Source: Tulasnella sp. 424
Lineage: Eukaryota; Basidiomycota; Agaricomycetes; Cantharellales; Tulasnellaceae
Assembly (NCBI GenBank): GCA_019633425.1
Contig: WSUB01000049.1
Location: 177,499-241,498 of the forward strand
Length of the DNA: 64,000 nucleotides
Direction of reading: 5' to 3'
The notes below the pieces were generated by a model. It was not told where the DNA came from. It saw only the letters and a list, made by a program, of their open reading frames with translations, and did no database searches. Of the stretch, positions 46,984-60,180 are shown piece after piece. Both the position numbers and the translations under genes were made by a program. The number at the start of each line of letters is the position of its first letter. Position 1 is the stretch's first letter.

Positions 46984-48257
46984 ATGGTCGACGACAGCCC
47001 ATACGGATACATCCCTACCCTCTGGATTTGCGTTTTGTTCCTAACGCTCTACTCGCTAACGTCTGGTGAGTGCGGCCTCGATCCCAGGCCCGTTGGAGGT
47101 TTGACGGATGCTGAGACCCGTTCGTTCTCGAAGCGGCACACCTCGCTCAAGCAACCTACTACCGGATGTGGTGGCTCTTCCCTACGATGGTCCTCGGTGG
47201 GGTTGGCGAGGTTATTGGATGGTCTGGGCGACTGTGGTCCAGTCGGAATTACCTCAGCGACAACGCATTCTACATGAAGTGAGCGAGACTGAAAGGTCCC
47301 CCTCACGACCTGTACTGATGAGACGCCCTTCAACAGCATCTGCTGCACGATCATTGCACCTAGTTTCATGACTGCAGGTACGTCTTCTTGAGAGCCTGGT
47401 TAACGTCGTCCCTTGGCTTACCAAGTCGCTCTCGCAGCAATGTTCATCATCGTGGGACGAATCATCAGCCTCGTCGGAACAGAGTACAGCCGTCTTCGAC
47501 CTCGAACCTGTGAGTGCTTGGCCTGCCGGCTAGACGCAGCATAGTGTTGAAGCAGGTCCTAACATATTCCTTTCCCCTCAGACTCTATCCTCTTCATCAG
47601 TGCCGACTTCGTTGCCCTCGTCGTCCAGGCCGTCGGTGGTGCTACAGCATCAAGCGCAAACGGCAATAGCGGCGCCGAGACGGGAGCCAATATCATGGTC
47701 GCCGGTATCATCGTCCAAATGGGTACGCTGCTCGCCTGTACACATTCTCGGCGACCACACGTTACTAACCCAACCACTCTCCGTTGTAGCTGCTATTACG
47801 ATCTACTGCATTATTCAGGGCGACTACCTGTGGCGCGTCTTGACTGACCGTCCTGTCCGGCCCCCCGGCACTCCCGGCGGCGTCACCCCCCAGTCTGACA
47901 TGGAAGGTGTCTCCAACACCGTCACTCTTGAGAAGGAAGCCGTATCAGGTCGTGCGCGTCTCACTCCCAACATTAAGAACATGTTGATTGGGTTGGGCAT
48001 CGCGACCGTGTTCATCTACATCCGAAGCATCTACCGAACCATCGAGCTCTTGGGCGGCTGGAACGGTGCGATCTTCGTCAACGAGAAGCTTTTCAGTACG
48101 TGCTTTACATTTAGACTGAGTTCACGTGAGGCTAATGCGCTCTTCCCTTCCAGATGCCTTGGACGGGATGCCAATCTTTGTGGCGATGTTCGTGCTCAAC
48201 GTCTTCCACCCTGGCCGCTTCATCGCTATCGGAAAGGAAAGGAACGCCATCGCATAA
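46984..48257 (+). CDS. RTA1-3: RTA1-like multi-pass membrane protein
   Basis: Third tandem member, with the same exon layout. It is more diverged: VDDSPYGYIPTLWICVLFLT at the N-terminus, LGGVGEVIGWSGRLWSS, NICCTIIAPSFMTA, SADFVALVVQAVGGA, SANGNSGAETGANIMVAG, and a loop RPPGTPGGVTPQSDMEGVSN where the others have RPRSS. The C-terminal exons are almost identical to the other two, and so may have been homogenised by gene conversion. It appears intact. Confidence 0.9.
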
Positions 48258-48355
48258 GAGTCATTCTCTGGGATCTCTGAGGATGTGGCGTATATGCATT
48301 TTGTACTAGATGCTAGGCTCGTGGTTTCCTTATGAATCTTCTTCAATGGACTCTA

Positions 48356-48400
48356 GACTTCTTTCACGACTTCTTTCACGACTTCTTTCACGACTCTTTT
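48356..48400 (+). repeat. 12-bp minisatellite after RTA1-3
   Basis: GACTTCTTTCAC three times in a row (48356-48391) followed by a partial GACTCTTTTT unit. RTA1-1 and RTA1-2 have one unit at the same place (GACT[TC]CTTTCACGAC). Confidence 0.85.
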
Positions 48401-48616
48401 TGTTCCGCTCGTTATTTTATATCGATTGGAGCACGAAAACAATGTAACACACGTTCGTTGTCCTTTGGGAGTCTTTGCATCCCAGTGGAAGAAATCGCAC
48501 GATCACGCAAGTATTTTGGGATCCAAGGCGCACCATCTGATTGATTTGACTCAAGAGTCTGTCAAGCAGAGGCTTATTATCTATCAATTTAACTATAAGA
48601 CAACAGTACGAATAGG

Positions 48617-50700
48617 TTATAGACTGGGATGAGAGGGGAGGAGACGACGGTTCATAAGTACTGCAACGATGAGAATAACTACTATCGCGATTTCAGCAAA
48701 AAAGAACGGAAGATGATTTCGATGTAGCTCAAAAGCGAATGCCATTAGCCCTACACAGAAGTATACTGTAAACCCGAATGCTCGTTAGCTAAACCGTCTT
48801 TGTAGGCCGCCGACATTTGCGTACCATATGCCCAGCGCAAGAGGACCCGAGGAAGAGAAAAGCAGATCCCCCACTTGAGATATCCTAGCGAACTATTGTT
48901 TTGGAGGCTTCGGATGTAGGCTCCCTGTTGGTTGGTTCCGTTAGATGAGAACCACAGATCGAAACGAGACGGAGAGGGGCTTACAGCTTCGTGAACGTCC
49001 TTGGTGATTTTACCCCGGAACGCGCGTTTCAAGGCGACAGCGCCGACCAAACCAGAGACTGAGAGAGCGCAGCACGTAACCCCGCAGAAAGAGGCAAAGG
49101 ATGTAATGATCGATGAAACCCGAGAAGGAACGACATCGGTATTGCTCTGGAGCGCTGAAAGTGGAAGAGCGAGGAAAGTCGTCGCTCCGATGAGGGTAAC
49201 GGCGCTCTGAACGTTATAATGGGGTGGTTAGTTTGTGACCTCTGAAAGGGGACATTGGCTGATCACTGACAAGGAGAGAAGCCCTTTCCCATTCGCTAGA
49301 GAACAGTTCCATCGTTTCCGTCCAGTTCTTGGAGTAAATGAGGCCCCCTCTAAAATTAGAACACCTTCGCTCAGTGGAAAGTTCGATTATCGAAGGGCAG
49401 TTAAAAAGCACTTACGGCCAAGCGCCATCGAGAGTCTTCATCGTTGCAAATGGCTCGTTCCAAAGAAACACAAAACAAGGCAACCGAACAAACCAAGAAA
49501 CGGGCATTTCCGAGGGTGCCGGATCGTCGCCGATGAGTGTCGTCTTCTCTAAGCGGGCATAATTTGTTCCCCAGTAATTATGGACACGTGGGGTAACAAA
49601 GTCATACCAAAGACGAGCTGGCATATGCGCCCAGAGGTTCAGTTACAGACTCGGGTTAGGTAAGTAGTGGAAACAATTGCGTACCGCATATCCAGTTACA
49701 AGCAGCCTTGTTACAGTCGGCATCCCGTTCCTGCTTCGTTTGGCGCCAAAACGTCTCGAGTCTGGCGAGCGTTTGAGCGTCTTTAGGAGCTGTCGAGTCT
49801 TCGGAGTATTCCTGGTCTGGGAAATGGGCGGAAATGAGGCTTCAAAATAGTCAAAGGGGCGAGCTGTATACATACCGACTACTCCAAGGAGCAGCAAAGG
49901 ACCTAATTGATCCCAGACCTTAGGAGGAAGCGAGCAATAATGGGGAAAGTCCGTGACGTATCGCCAGTATTGAGTGGTCAATCTGAGCTGATAGATGGCC
50001 GCTTCAGAGCTAGAGCCGCTCATGCTGAGAGCGTCAGGATCAACGTCTTCGAGCCAGAAGATCGTTTGATCCTGGTGGTTGGCAAGGTAATAACCAAACT
50101 CGTCTGGGGAGGCTTCTCTCACAATGATGCAAGCTTCAATTTCCGACCCTCTAAGTCCGGAATTATGAAGATTGTGGCATTTGTCGAGAAGGTTCACGAG
50201 CCGGTTGAGGGCGCTGTGAATGATGGGATGATTCTGTTTGAGACGAAGAGGCAAGTCGGTGTGAACACGGATCTTGAGATCGCCGGATGAGACGATCTTA
50301 GAATACAGGAGCTGTCCTTCGGGATGAACATCTTCATCCCATCCTTGAGGGATGTCATAAAGAGGCTGGATGGGTCTGTTTACGAACGGTGAGAATTCTC
50401 CCCTGCCAAGCACTTTCCGATCCTAACATACCGAGGCCCGTTTATGAAAATCATTCCATTACTCTCCTGTGGACTCGGGAGCCTAAGAGAGGTCGGGTTT
50501 CAGCAAAAAACATTGTTGCCAAACGGAGAGTAAAAGGCTTACATTCGTCTTCGAGAATATCGATCGCCGTGAGTTGGCATTCGGGGGACCAAGCGACGTG
50601 GACTTGAATCTCTAACTGAGTTCACGGACTGCTTCTCAGATAGTGAGAATCCGTCACAGGAGCGTTCGCTATCCTTTCCACCTTTGTAGGGAAGGTGATC
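48617..50700 (-). CDS. WW-G: divergent WW-like membrane protein with short tail
   Basis: Same exon order as the others but strongly diverged. Ser-rich N-terminal exon (RRLVPRMPTHGDRYSRRR, 50620-50550); WW-like IPQGWDEDVHPEGQLLYS; DEFGYYLANHQDQTIFWLED; WRYVTDFPHYCSLPPKVWD; RLWYDFVTPRVHNYWGTNYA; VFLWNEPFATMKTLDGAWP; NWTETMELFSSEWERASLLV; helices AVTLIGATTFLALPLS and SFASFCGVTCCALSVSGLVG; SLGYLKWGICFSLPRVLLRW; and a last hairpin FFFAEIAIVVILIVAVLMNR. It stops at 48617 about a dozen residues after the last helix, so the 150-residue basic tail of B, D, E and F is absent. The start lies upstream of 50620 and is not resolved. Confidence 0.72.
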
Positions 50701-52785
50701 CCTAGCACTCAGAATATTAGAGATTGAGCCAGATCTGGAGTGGGCACCTGCTCACCTTTTTGCAGCTTCATCTTCGCTCGAGTTCGGCCCTTGGTAATTC
50801 GAACCATAATAAAGTGGAAGTTCCTGGGTAGGCTGACTGCCTGTTTGAAGTAAGGATGCTCGATAGGTTGCCATGTTTTAACCTCCTGACCAGACTACGG
50901 ACGGATAGAACACTTATAATACGTGCTGAAATTAGCCCGGAGGTGACGAACTACGACGCTTGCAGCACTGTACCTGAAGTGTGTGAGAGCTGTATGACGG
51001 GCAGGTTTGAATATGGAGCTGGAGTCTGACTGGATGTCAGATACAGATGAAGGAGCTGAGGGAATGGAATCTCAAGATATTCAAAGTGTTTGGATCTCTA
51101 AATATTGCATCTCATCCGGGAGAATTCACAAGACCGACTGAGCGGCATTGGCGAAGCGAATTTCCGACCATTCTCGTCATTCCGGAGAGGGCTGTGATTT
51201 CCCAGATCTGCCTCTACAAGCCTCAGAAACTTGTGGGACAGCCCAGAGGGCACCGGAATTTAAGGGGTCTATGTAAACTGAGCCGTAACTGCCTATGGTG
51301 CAACGTGATGTCTGAGACTCTGCGGAATTAATTCCCTCTCTCTCCGCGCTCCCCGATCTCGAAATTCCCTCAATTGGTCGAGACCACGCGTTATACACGT
51401 TTGAGCGCACCCTGAAGCACCCAATTGCAATTTCAATAGAGTCCCTAAGGGACGGACCTGATATTTGGTTGATCTAGCTGTATGTCGTCTATACCCATCT
51501 TGAGTGTAAGGTTGTGGGCGCAGTGGTTGAATTCTGCCATAACCGACCATCGGCTAGCTGGATGTACTTACAATCGCCTAACAAACCCAACCCGTATCTT
51601 CGGCAACTAGTACCAATCACAAGTGCTTGCCCGAGTACTTGGATTAGGCCGCGTAATAACACCACCGTCTCAGATGAAGTTAGGGTACGAAGCGCGTAAC
51701 TCCCTATGGAAGGAACTACTGCGCGAGAAAAGAATGGTCCCACCTTCCATTGGTACACTCCACGGAATATCCCGACCGACCGCCTTTGGCTCAGGGAAAC
51801 AGAGGGACAAACGCCTGAGGAACTGTATCCAAACCATTTCCATATAGAGGACCCTTGGGGTCGGCGCCTGAGTGACAGTGCTCGCTGAGAAAAGAACAAA
51901 AACGTTAAAAAAAGGAAGAGAAGAAGGACCTTACCTCACAGCATCGCGGGGGGTCATTGATAACCCTTCCCGTAAATATCAGGTTTCAGTTTGATGGCAT
52001 CGGTCAATCAGGCGGCGGAGAAAGCGCTGGGCGCGGACCTCGAGAAACGGATGGGTTGTGACTCTTGTGAGAGCCGATCGATTTTGAGAATGAAGAAGCA
52101 TTTGCTTTGCGACACTTGCCGCCGAGTTGTAAAAGAGGCCACCGCTCCTGTCAAAGGTACCATTGCCTTGAAAGGCGAACGGGCGGCTTCAACGTCGCTA
52201 AACCACCGAAATCTTTCCCCTTATCCGCTCGGGCAAGTTCGACTTGCTTCATGGACTTCTGCTTTAGTTCTATCCGTTTTCATTGACGTGTCGGAATGAT
52301 CTCTCTTGAACGAGAGGTTCTTCAAGACTTCAGGGTGGTGGACCGCGTCCTCTCTGGGCCACAAGCGTCTCGACTTGTGAAGATATCAGGGCTTATCAGG
52401 GTTTGCAATTTGTGATTCAACAAGTTAAAAGGAAATGATGAGCCTTCGCACCACATCTGCCTTCTTGTCCAAGGGATTGAACAGTTGGGTGGTGCTTCTT
52501 CACCGCTGGTGCCCGACTTGGCACTCTTCTGAGACGTTCGGACGCACTCAATACGACTGTCGACTTCTAGAGACAATATAGCTATGAGTACCAGAGTCCA
52601 CAGAGAGGAGACTATCCCATGTAGGTACTGTGGATGTCCACATTAATAGGTGGAAGGGTTGTAGGCTTGACTGGGTCAATTCTGGGATGCTTGTTTACTC
52701 CACCATGCTAGTTGGTTAGGCCGGATATCGTTCCCTGCGTACTGGTGAGACTTTATAGCGTGCGGTTTGACCAGCTCGGTGTCGA
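50701..52785. other. Long spacer with at most small genes
   Basis: At 51993-52299 a plus frame (MASVNQAAEKALGADLEKRM, then CDSCESRSILRMKKHLLCDT, then CRRVV) has two CxxC pairs as in a zinc ribbon and follows a TTTCAG acceptor. It may be a real small gene of about 102 residues or an exon. A plus frame at 51706-51888 (PTFHWYTPRNIPTDRLWLRE, then PNHFHIEDPWGRRL) also looks protein-like. Neither can be assigned. The rest shows nothing. Confidence 0.35.
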
Positions 52786-52812
52786 GTGGTGGTGGTGGTG
52801 GTGGGGGTGGTG
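52786..52812 (+). repeat. GTG-rich simple repeat
   Basis: A run of GTG triplets with one GGG interruption, 200 bp upstream of SEC7, in its promoter or 5' leader. Confidence 0.85.
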
Positions 52813-53014
52813 GGTGAAGGAAAAGTGGGTCAGGGCCTAAGCCAGTTACAGGCGCCGGTCTTGGGAACCGTGTGCCCGCGACTGATACGAATTTGGACTA
52901 CTCTCGAGCAAAGCTCATCATCATCACCGACACTACCCTCACCTCTCCGCGATTCCTGTTTATCGCGCGAGCCACTTTCTTCCCTACTAACACCCTCTCT
53001 CTTTCCCAGCAAAT

Positions 53015-56000
53015 ATGGATCCAGCATCAGACACTGTCGATCCCGCAACGCAAAACACCGCAGCGGTCGTTTCAGTGGAGGAGGAAGAGGAAGGCGTCAC
53101 CACGCCGACACCTGCGCCAAAGATTGAGCTTCCACCTCCGACATTGGAGATTCATCCACCGGAAGAAGATCTTAAAGAGGACGGTGCGCAGGCTGGGGGA
53201 GCAGAAGAAACGACCGAGGTCGACGTGGATGACAAGAAGGATTTACCAAAGCCAGACCAAGAGCAAGGAGACGCGCAAGATGGAGGAGCCGCAGAGGCTG
53301 AAACCGAAACGCCCATTGCCGAACGTCCACCTCCTCCCCCTCCGAAGCCTGTCGACGATAGGGATTTGGACTCGGATGGGGAAACGGATGAGCCTCCAAA
53401 GGTCTCGCCAGCCGAGTCTGCAAACGGAAGCCGAAGAGAAAGCCTCGTCCATGGCCCTGCTCCGGTCGACGCTGCGGCATTGTCATCAACTTCCGACTCC
53501 ATCCCACCCCCAATGTCCTCCCGCTCCCCACCGCCGCCACCTAAAACACATTCTCAACGCCCATCCATATCAGGAGCAAGCTCTGTTATGGCTCCACGAG
53601 GGAACCCAGTCTCTGTCGTCTTGATCGCCTCCTCCCTCGAAACCATCGTCGCGTCAAAAGAAGCCAAACGCTCCCCTCAGCTCAAGGAAAGCGCTACGGC
53701 CGCGTTGGAGATGATTCGGAACGGCCAGGGAGGCGATCGTCCGAGGGAGATCTTCGAACCCTTGAGACTGGCTTGTGATACCAAGAACGAGAAGCTTATG
53801 ATTGCGAGCTTGGATTGCATCCAAAAGTTGATATCGTATTCCTTCTTTGCAGAGACGGTTAATCCCGCTCTGCAGCAGGAGATGTCGGCTGTCTCGCCAC
53901 CACCTTCACCCGGCACGGCTGCGTCGACCACTGGAGCGGCTCCTATGTCGCTGGCGGACCTCGTTACGCATACCATCACCGCAGCATATAGCGAATCCAT
54001 CCCGGATTCGGTGTCTCTGCAAATCGTCAAGGCTCTCTTATCCCTGGTTCTCTCAAACACCATCCTTGTTCACCATTCTTCCCTCCTCAAGGCCGTTCGG
54101 ACCGTCTACAACGTCTTCCTCCTAAGCACGGACCCCGTCAACCAAATGGTTGCTCAAGGAGGCCTCACGCAAATGGTTAATCACGTATTTTCACGGGCAA
54201 AAATAGGTACACCAGAAAACGGAACAGCTGCAACGGTTGACTCGCCCGTCACACCCGCCAATGGGGACGTTGTTGCGGACATTCACGCCAGGCTTGCAAG
54301 GGAAGGTGTCATTCTACCGAAAAGAAAGAGCACCGCTACGCCCAGTTCAAGTAACCCCACAACTCCCAATTCTGAGGCCATGGCTTTCCGAATGTCGACG
54401 ACCGAATCTGTTGCCAAGGACTCTGGAACGAACGGCCTCTCGTCCGGGGCAGGGGATTCAGCTCCCACTGCGGCAGAAACCTCCCCGACCTCGGAGAGTG
54501 CTGACAGCGAGACGAAGGACGAGGCCAAAAAACCCTCTTTGACCATCCAAACTACCTCCAGCACACCCCCGACATCCGCTGGCCTCGAGTCTAATTTGTC
54601 GATGCAAGTCACTCGAATAAATTGGACCGCAAGTCTAACTATTGACCCTGTCTTCATCCTTTTCTAGTGACACATCAGCTACTACCAGTCGAAGAGGCAC
54701 CCCAGCTCCCGAGCACTCGACCAGCTCTGCCGAGCATTCTCTCCCGAGACAAATCACAACAAACGACCTGTTCATTAAGGACGCATTCCTGGTCTTCCGG
54801 GCGCTGTGCAAGTTGACCATGAAGCCTCTCAATAATGAAAGGTGAGAGTAGTGCGAGTTGCAAAGTCTCAGGAGGACCTGACTGACGGAAAACGCGTCCT
54901 TTTTTCAGCGAACGAGACCTCAAGTCCCACGCCATGCGAAGCAAGTTGCTCTCGCTGCAACTCGTTCTGCAGATCCTCGACGACCATCTACCTATATTCG
55001 TTGACCCGACGTCAATCATCTACTCCTCTTCCTCGGATGAGAGGACGCCGTTCTTACATGCCTCGAAACAGTACCTGTGTCTCAGTCTGAGCCGGAATGC
55101 CGTCAGTCCAGTCAACCAAGTCTTTGAGATCAGCGTGGAGATTTTCTGGAGGGTTCTCATGGGTATGAGGACCAAGCTCAAGGTAGGGCTCACATCTGCA
55201 TGTACCTTCCCTACCCGGAAAGATCTGACAGCTGTGGAACCCTTTTCAGAAAGAAATCGAGGTTCTCTTGAACGAAATTTTCTTGCCCATTCTCGAGATG
55301 CGTACGGCGACTTTGAGGCAAAAGTCTGTTCTCCTCGCGATGCTGTACCGATTAGCCCAGGACCCACAGGCTTTGGTCGAAATCTACCTCAACTACGATT
55401 GCGACCGAGACGCGACCGAAAACATCTACGAAAGGTATGGAAACTAGATTCCATTTCCGCGACTGGGAATTTTTTCATGCTCACCTCTAATCTGTTTTCG
55501 CCTCTCAGGCTCATGAACGTCATCTCGAAGATGGTTACGACCAAGGCCGCCGAGTCCAAAGACGCCGCGGCTAAGGAGCCAGCCGATCTATCTGCCAAGA
55601 ACCAAAAGCTTCAACATGGCCCAACTTTCCCTGCATCGCCTAATACCACTGTTCTTGGAGGAAAAAATGCGCAGGATAGCGTCGCTACTCTGATGCCCGG
55701 CTTCACTGAAGTCAAACTCAAGCGTCAGAGTCTCGAGGCCCTGGTCGCCGTGCTGCGTTCTCTTGTGGTATGGGGTACTGGAGCTGGAGGTGGTGGTTTG
55801 GGAACCGGCCTTGCAGGAGGCACGGTGACAAACGGCACATCTCTTCGACCAACTTCCAATGGGACGTTAGATGCTGATAGCCGGCCTAGCTCTACTCGTA
55901 TCAGTGGAGAAGAGGAATTCGCGGGCAACGAGGCTTTCATTGATCGGTCCAACTCGCTGCGGAGCCTCCGGGGAGGTGCCTCGACGCCCGATTTGACAGA

Positions 56001-59000
56001 TGACCCGGGTCGTTTCGAAACGGCGAAACAAAGAAAGACAACCCTCCTTGAAGGAATTCGGAAATTCAACTTCAAGCCCAAACGTGTATGCTGAACATTG
56101 GTTAGACTTGAAAGATGCAAGACTGATGCGTGCCTTCTTCCAATCTAGGGCATCAAATTCCTCATCGACGCCGGCTTCATTAAGAGTAGCGAGCCTGGGG
56201 ATGTTGCGCGTTTCCTCCACGAAACCGATGGTCTGAGTAAAGCCATGATAGGAGAATATCTCGGTGAAGGGTAAGTAAGGCTTGGCTCCGTCGACGAGGC
56301 TCTTTCTAATGCAAGAATGTATTTTCAGAGACGAAGAAAACATCGCGACCATGCACGCCTTCGTCGACGCACTGGATTTCAAAGAGTTGCCTTTCGTGGA
56401 CGCCCTTCGAATGTTCCTTCAGTCCTTCCGTTTACCCGGAGAGTCGCAGAAGATCGATCGATTCATGTTGAAGTTCGCCGAACGCTATATGGATGGCAAT
56501 CCGACGACGGTCTTCAAAAACGCCGGTACGTTTAGACGTGGTTCTATTGGGGCATTCGACCCAGCTTACTGTCTTCTCGCAGATACCGCATACGTTCTGG
56601 CATACTCGACTATCATGCTCAACACCGATCTCTACAACCCCCAGGTCAAGAACAGAATGAACAGACAGGGTTTCCTTCGGAACAACGCAGGCATCAACGA
56701 CGGCTCAGACCTCCCTGAAGAGCTACTCAATTCCATCTTCGACGAAATATCAAACAATGAAATTCGGATGAAGGACGAAGTCGAAGCTGCCATTCTCAAC
56801 GCACCGGTTCCCGCAACGGGGCTGGGTGCTTTGGCCTTGGGAAGGGACCTTCAGAAGGAAGCGTACGTGATGCAGTCTACTGGTATGGCGAACAAGACCG
56901 AGGTACGTCGTTTCGTGACAAGTCCACGCGCTCCTGCTTCATTCGACCTACTCTCTAGGCACTCTTCAAAACGATGATGCGAGCTCAAAAGAAGGGCTCA
57001 AAGTCCAGCGAACAATTCTTCAGTGCCTCACATTCGGTCCATGTCCGACCCATGTTCGAAGTTGCATGGATGTCATTCTTGGCGGGTATCTCGGGTCCCT
57101 TGCAAGACACGGACGATCTGGAGATTGTCGAGCTCTGTTTGGACGGTTTCAAGAGCGCAATTCGAATCGTCTGCGTCTTCGACCTTGAGCTGGAGCGAAA
57201 CGCGTTCGTCACCACTCTAGCCAAGTTCACATTCCTGAACAATTTGGGCGAGATGAAAGCGAAGAACATGGAGGCAATCAAGGCTTTATTGGACATTGCT
57301 GTGACCGAAGGCAACCATCTCAAGGGATCGTGGCACGAGGTGTTGACATGCGTGAGCCAGCTGGAGCGAATGCAACTGATCAGCAATGGCATTGATGTTC
57401 CGGACACCGGTCGGGCAAGGTGAGCGTCGCCCTTCATTTCTTTATGCTCCCGGGTATTAAGATGTCTCCGGCAGTGGTGCAGGGAGGGGGGGACCTAGCA
57501 AGATGAAGCGATTGCCTGCGGAAGATCTAGCCAACGAAAGCCGTTCTACTCACATTACGGTAGCCGCCGATATGGTCTTCTCGCTCAGTCACTACCTATC
57601 AGGAGTAGGTCGCTTTTCCATCCCAAAAGTCCTATCGCTAAGCCAGATCGGCTCCATAGACAGCTATCGTCGATTTCGTGCAAGCTCTCAGCGATGTCTC
57701 TTGGGAGGAAATCGTTTCATCCGGGACTTCCCAGCACCCAAGAATGTTCAGTCTGCAGAAGTTGGTCGACATCTCGTATTACAACATGAACCGCATCCGT
57801 CTAGAGTGGTCGAACATGTGGACGATCCTTGGGGAACACTTTAACCAGGTTCGTAACCCCATTTACGACAATCCGCACTGCTTCTGACAGATCATTGTTA
57901 GGTTTGCACCCACACAAATCCGCACGTAGCCTTCTTTGCTCTTGATGCCCTTCGACAACTTGCGATGCGTTTCCTTGAGAAGGAGGAACTGGCGCACTTC
58001 AAGTTCCAGAAGGATTTCTTGAAGCCTTTCGAGTATACCATGATCCACAATCAAAACCCTGAAGTCCGAGAGATGGTTCGTTAACGTCGATGATCTTTGC
58101 GAACTCTCGCTGACAACATTGGAACGAATAATAGATTCTTCAATGCCTGCAACAAATGATTCAACTGCGTGTGCACAACATCCGATCCGGATGGAGGACG
58201 ATGTTTGGCGTCTTCTCCGCTGCGTCGAAATCTCTCACAGGTGAGCAGCGACCGCGCGTTTCTCTGTTGATCATTATTTTTGACAATGCCTATTCAGAAC
58301 GGGTCGCAAATATGGCGTTCGAAGTTGTGACTAGGCTAAACAAGGAGCACTTTACCGAGATCGTTCGCTACGGGGCCTTCGCAGACTTGACCGTATGCAT
58401 CACGGACTTCTGCAAAGTCAGCAAATACCAAAAGATCAGCTTGCTGGCGATTGGAATGCTCCGAGGGGTCGTTCCTACCATGATTAACACTCCGGAGACC
58501 CAATTAGGATCGAGTGAAGCTCCAACAAGCCATCCTGCGGAAACGAACGGCGCTGTCCCACCGACCGACGATCCCATGATCAAATTCTGGTATCCTGTCC
58601 TTCTGAGCTTCTACGACATCATAATGGAAGGCGAGGATCTAGAGGTTCGACGATTGTAAGTGCTTTTTGGTTCAAGCCTGGCAGCGTTGAGGATAATGAA
58701 CAGAAATTGCTTCGTGCAACAGAGCTCTCGACTCTCTGTTCTCGACTCTCAAGACTTATGGGTCCACGTTCCGTCCTGATTTCTGGGACACCGTGTGCCA
58801 AGAGCTCTTGTTCCGAATATTCGCAGTGCTTCGTTCAAGCCAGGAGATGTCGCGGTTTTCTACCCAGGAGGACATGAGCGTCTGGTTGTCGACAACAATG
58901 ATCCAGGCATTGAGGAATCTAATCGACCTCTATACCTTCTACTTCGACATTCTGGAGCGAACATTGGACGGCCTTCTGGACCTTCTCTGCGTCTGCATTT

Positions 59001-60180
59001 GTCAAGGTAGGCTGGTGACATCATGGCAGGTAGCTCTCCCTAACGTATTCTAATAGAAAACGACACGTTGGCGCGTATTGGAACATCGTGTTTCCAACAA
59101 CTATTGGAGAACAACGCGAAAAAGCTCAGTCCAACCCGCTGGCAGGCTGTGGTCAAGACGTTTGTTCGTCTCTTCAAGACCACTACACCCCACCAGCTGT
59201 TCGACGAAAGCCTGCGAGCTGAGATCGGCGAGAACCCCTTGCCCGACCAAGACGGTAAAGGAGTTGGACTTGCTCAAAAATTCTTGCATTCTGACACCTT
59301 CCTCCAGATACGCCAAATGGCAAGCTCATCCCGGCACCCCTTTCCCCTTCAAAAGCAGCGAAACGCCAATCAGCAGGAGACATTATTGCAGACCGCCGAA
59401 GAACTTTCAAGCAGATTATTGTCAAATGCGTGTTACAGCTACTGCTGATCGAGACCACCAACGAGTTGCTGCACAACGATGATGTCTACAACACCATTCC
59501 ACCTGATCAGCTACTTCATCTTATGAAGGTTCTGGATCACAGCTATCAATTTGCCCGGAGCTTCAACGCAGATAAGGAACTCAGGACCGGACTGTGGAAA
59601 GTCGGTGCGTATAGTCGTGCGTTGGGTCACATCACTCGCCCTCTGACCTCCCGACTTAGGCTTCATGAAACACTTGCCAAATCTTCTGAAGCAGGAGTCG
59701 AGCAGCGCAGCCACTCTAGTCAATGTTTTGTCGAGGATGTACTATGATAAGCGGCCCGCGTATATTGCTCTACACCAGCAGATTGGAGAACGACTCGTCC
59801 CGTACGTCCCGATCACTACCGCCCGCTGCTTGACCAGGCTAATCCTTCGTTCATAGGCTGGGATTGGGTGTTGTGGAAGACTTCAATACTCTTCGAATGG
59901 ATACCCAAGCGAAGAACATAGCGGCATGGACGCCTGTCATCGCCGAGGTGCTAAATGGCTTTGCATCCTTCGATGATCATTCGGTGAGTAATTGGAGTAC
60001 CCGCTCAATCGTTTCAAGTCCAACTAACGCCTCTCCTCCCCTTAGTTCTCTCGCTATCTTCCTGCCATCTATCCCCTTGCCACGGAACTTCTGGCTAGGG
60101 ACCTCGCACCAGAGGTCAGAGAGGCAGTCAGGCGTATTTTCGTCCGTGTTGGAATAGCAAAAGGGATTACCATGTCCTAA
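53015..60180 (+). CDS. SEC7: Sec7/BIG-type ARF guanine-nucleotide exchange factor
   Basis: A large protein of about 1950-2000 residues in some 18-20 exons. It activates ARF GTPases at the trans-Golgi. The N-terminal 190 residues are acidic and Pro-rich (low complexity). The DCB region follows ([35 protein letters not shown]), then HUS ([14 protein letters not shown]). The Sec7 domain (56157-56870, about residues 930-1120) has [18 protein letters not shown] with the catalytic Glu of FRLPGE, and [22 protein letters not shown] regions continue ([13 protein letters not shown] [59 protein letters not shown]). The end reads [19 protein letters not shown], stop at 60178-60180. ATG 53015 is the first in the long open exon. 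Minor splice choices (near 54597, 59250, 59600) are unsure. Confidence 0.92.

Noticed and set aside
51489..51899. Minus-strand frame of 136 residues
   Set aside because: Composition is poor and overlapping plus frames look more protein-like; no splice or motif support on either strand.
53152..53502. Minus-strand frames within the first SEC7 exon
   Set aside because: Low-complexity mirror of the acidic and Pro-rich SEC7 N-terminus.
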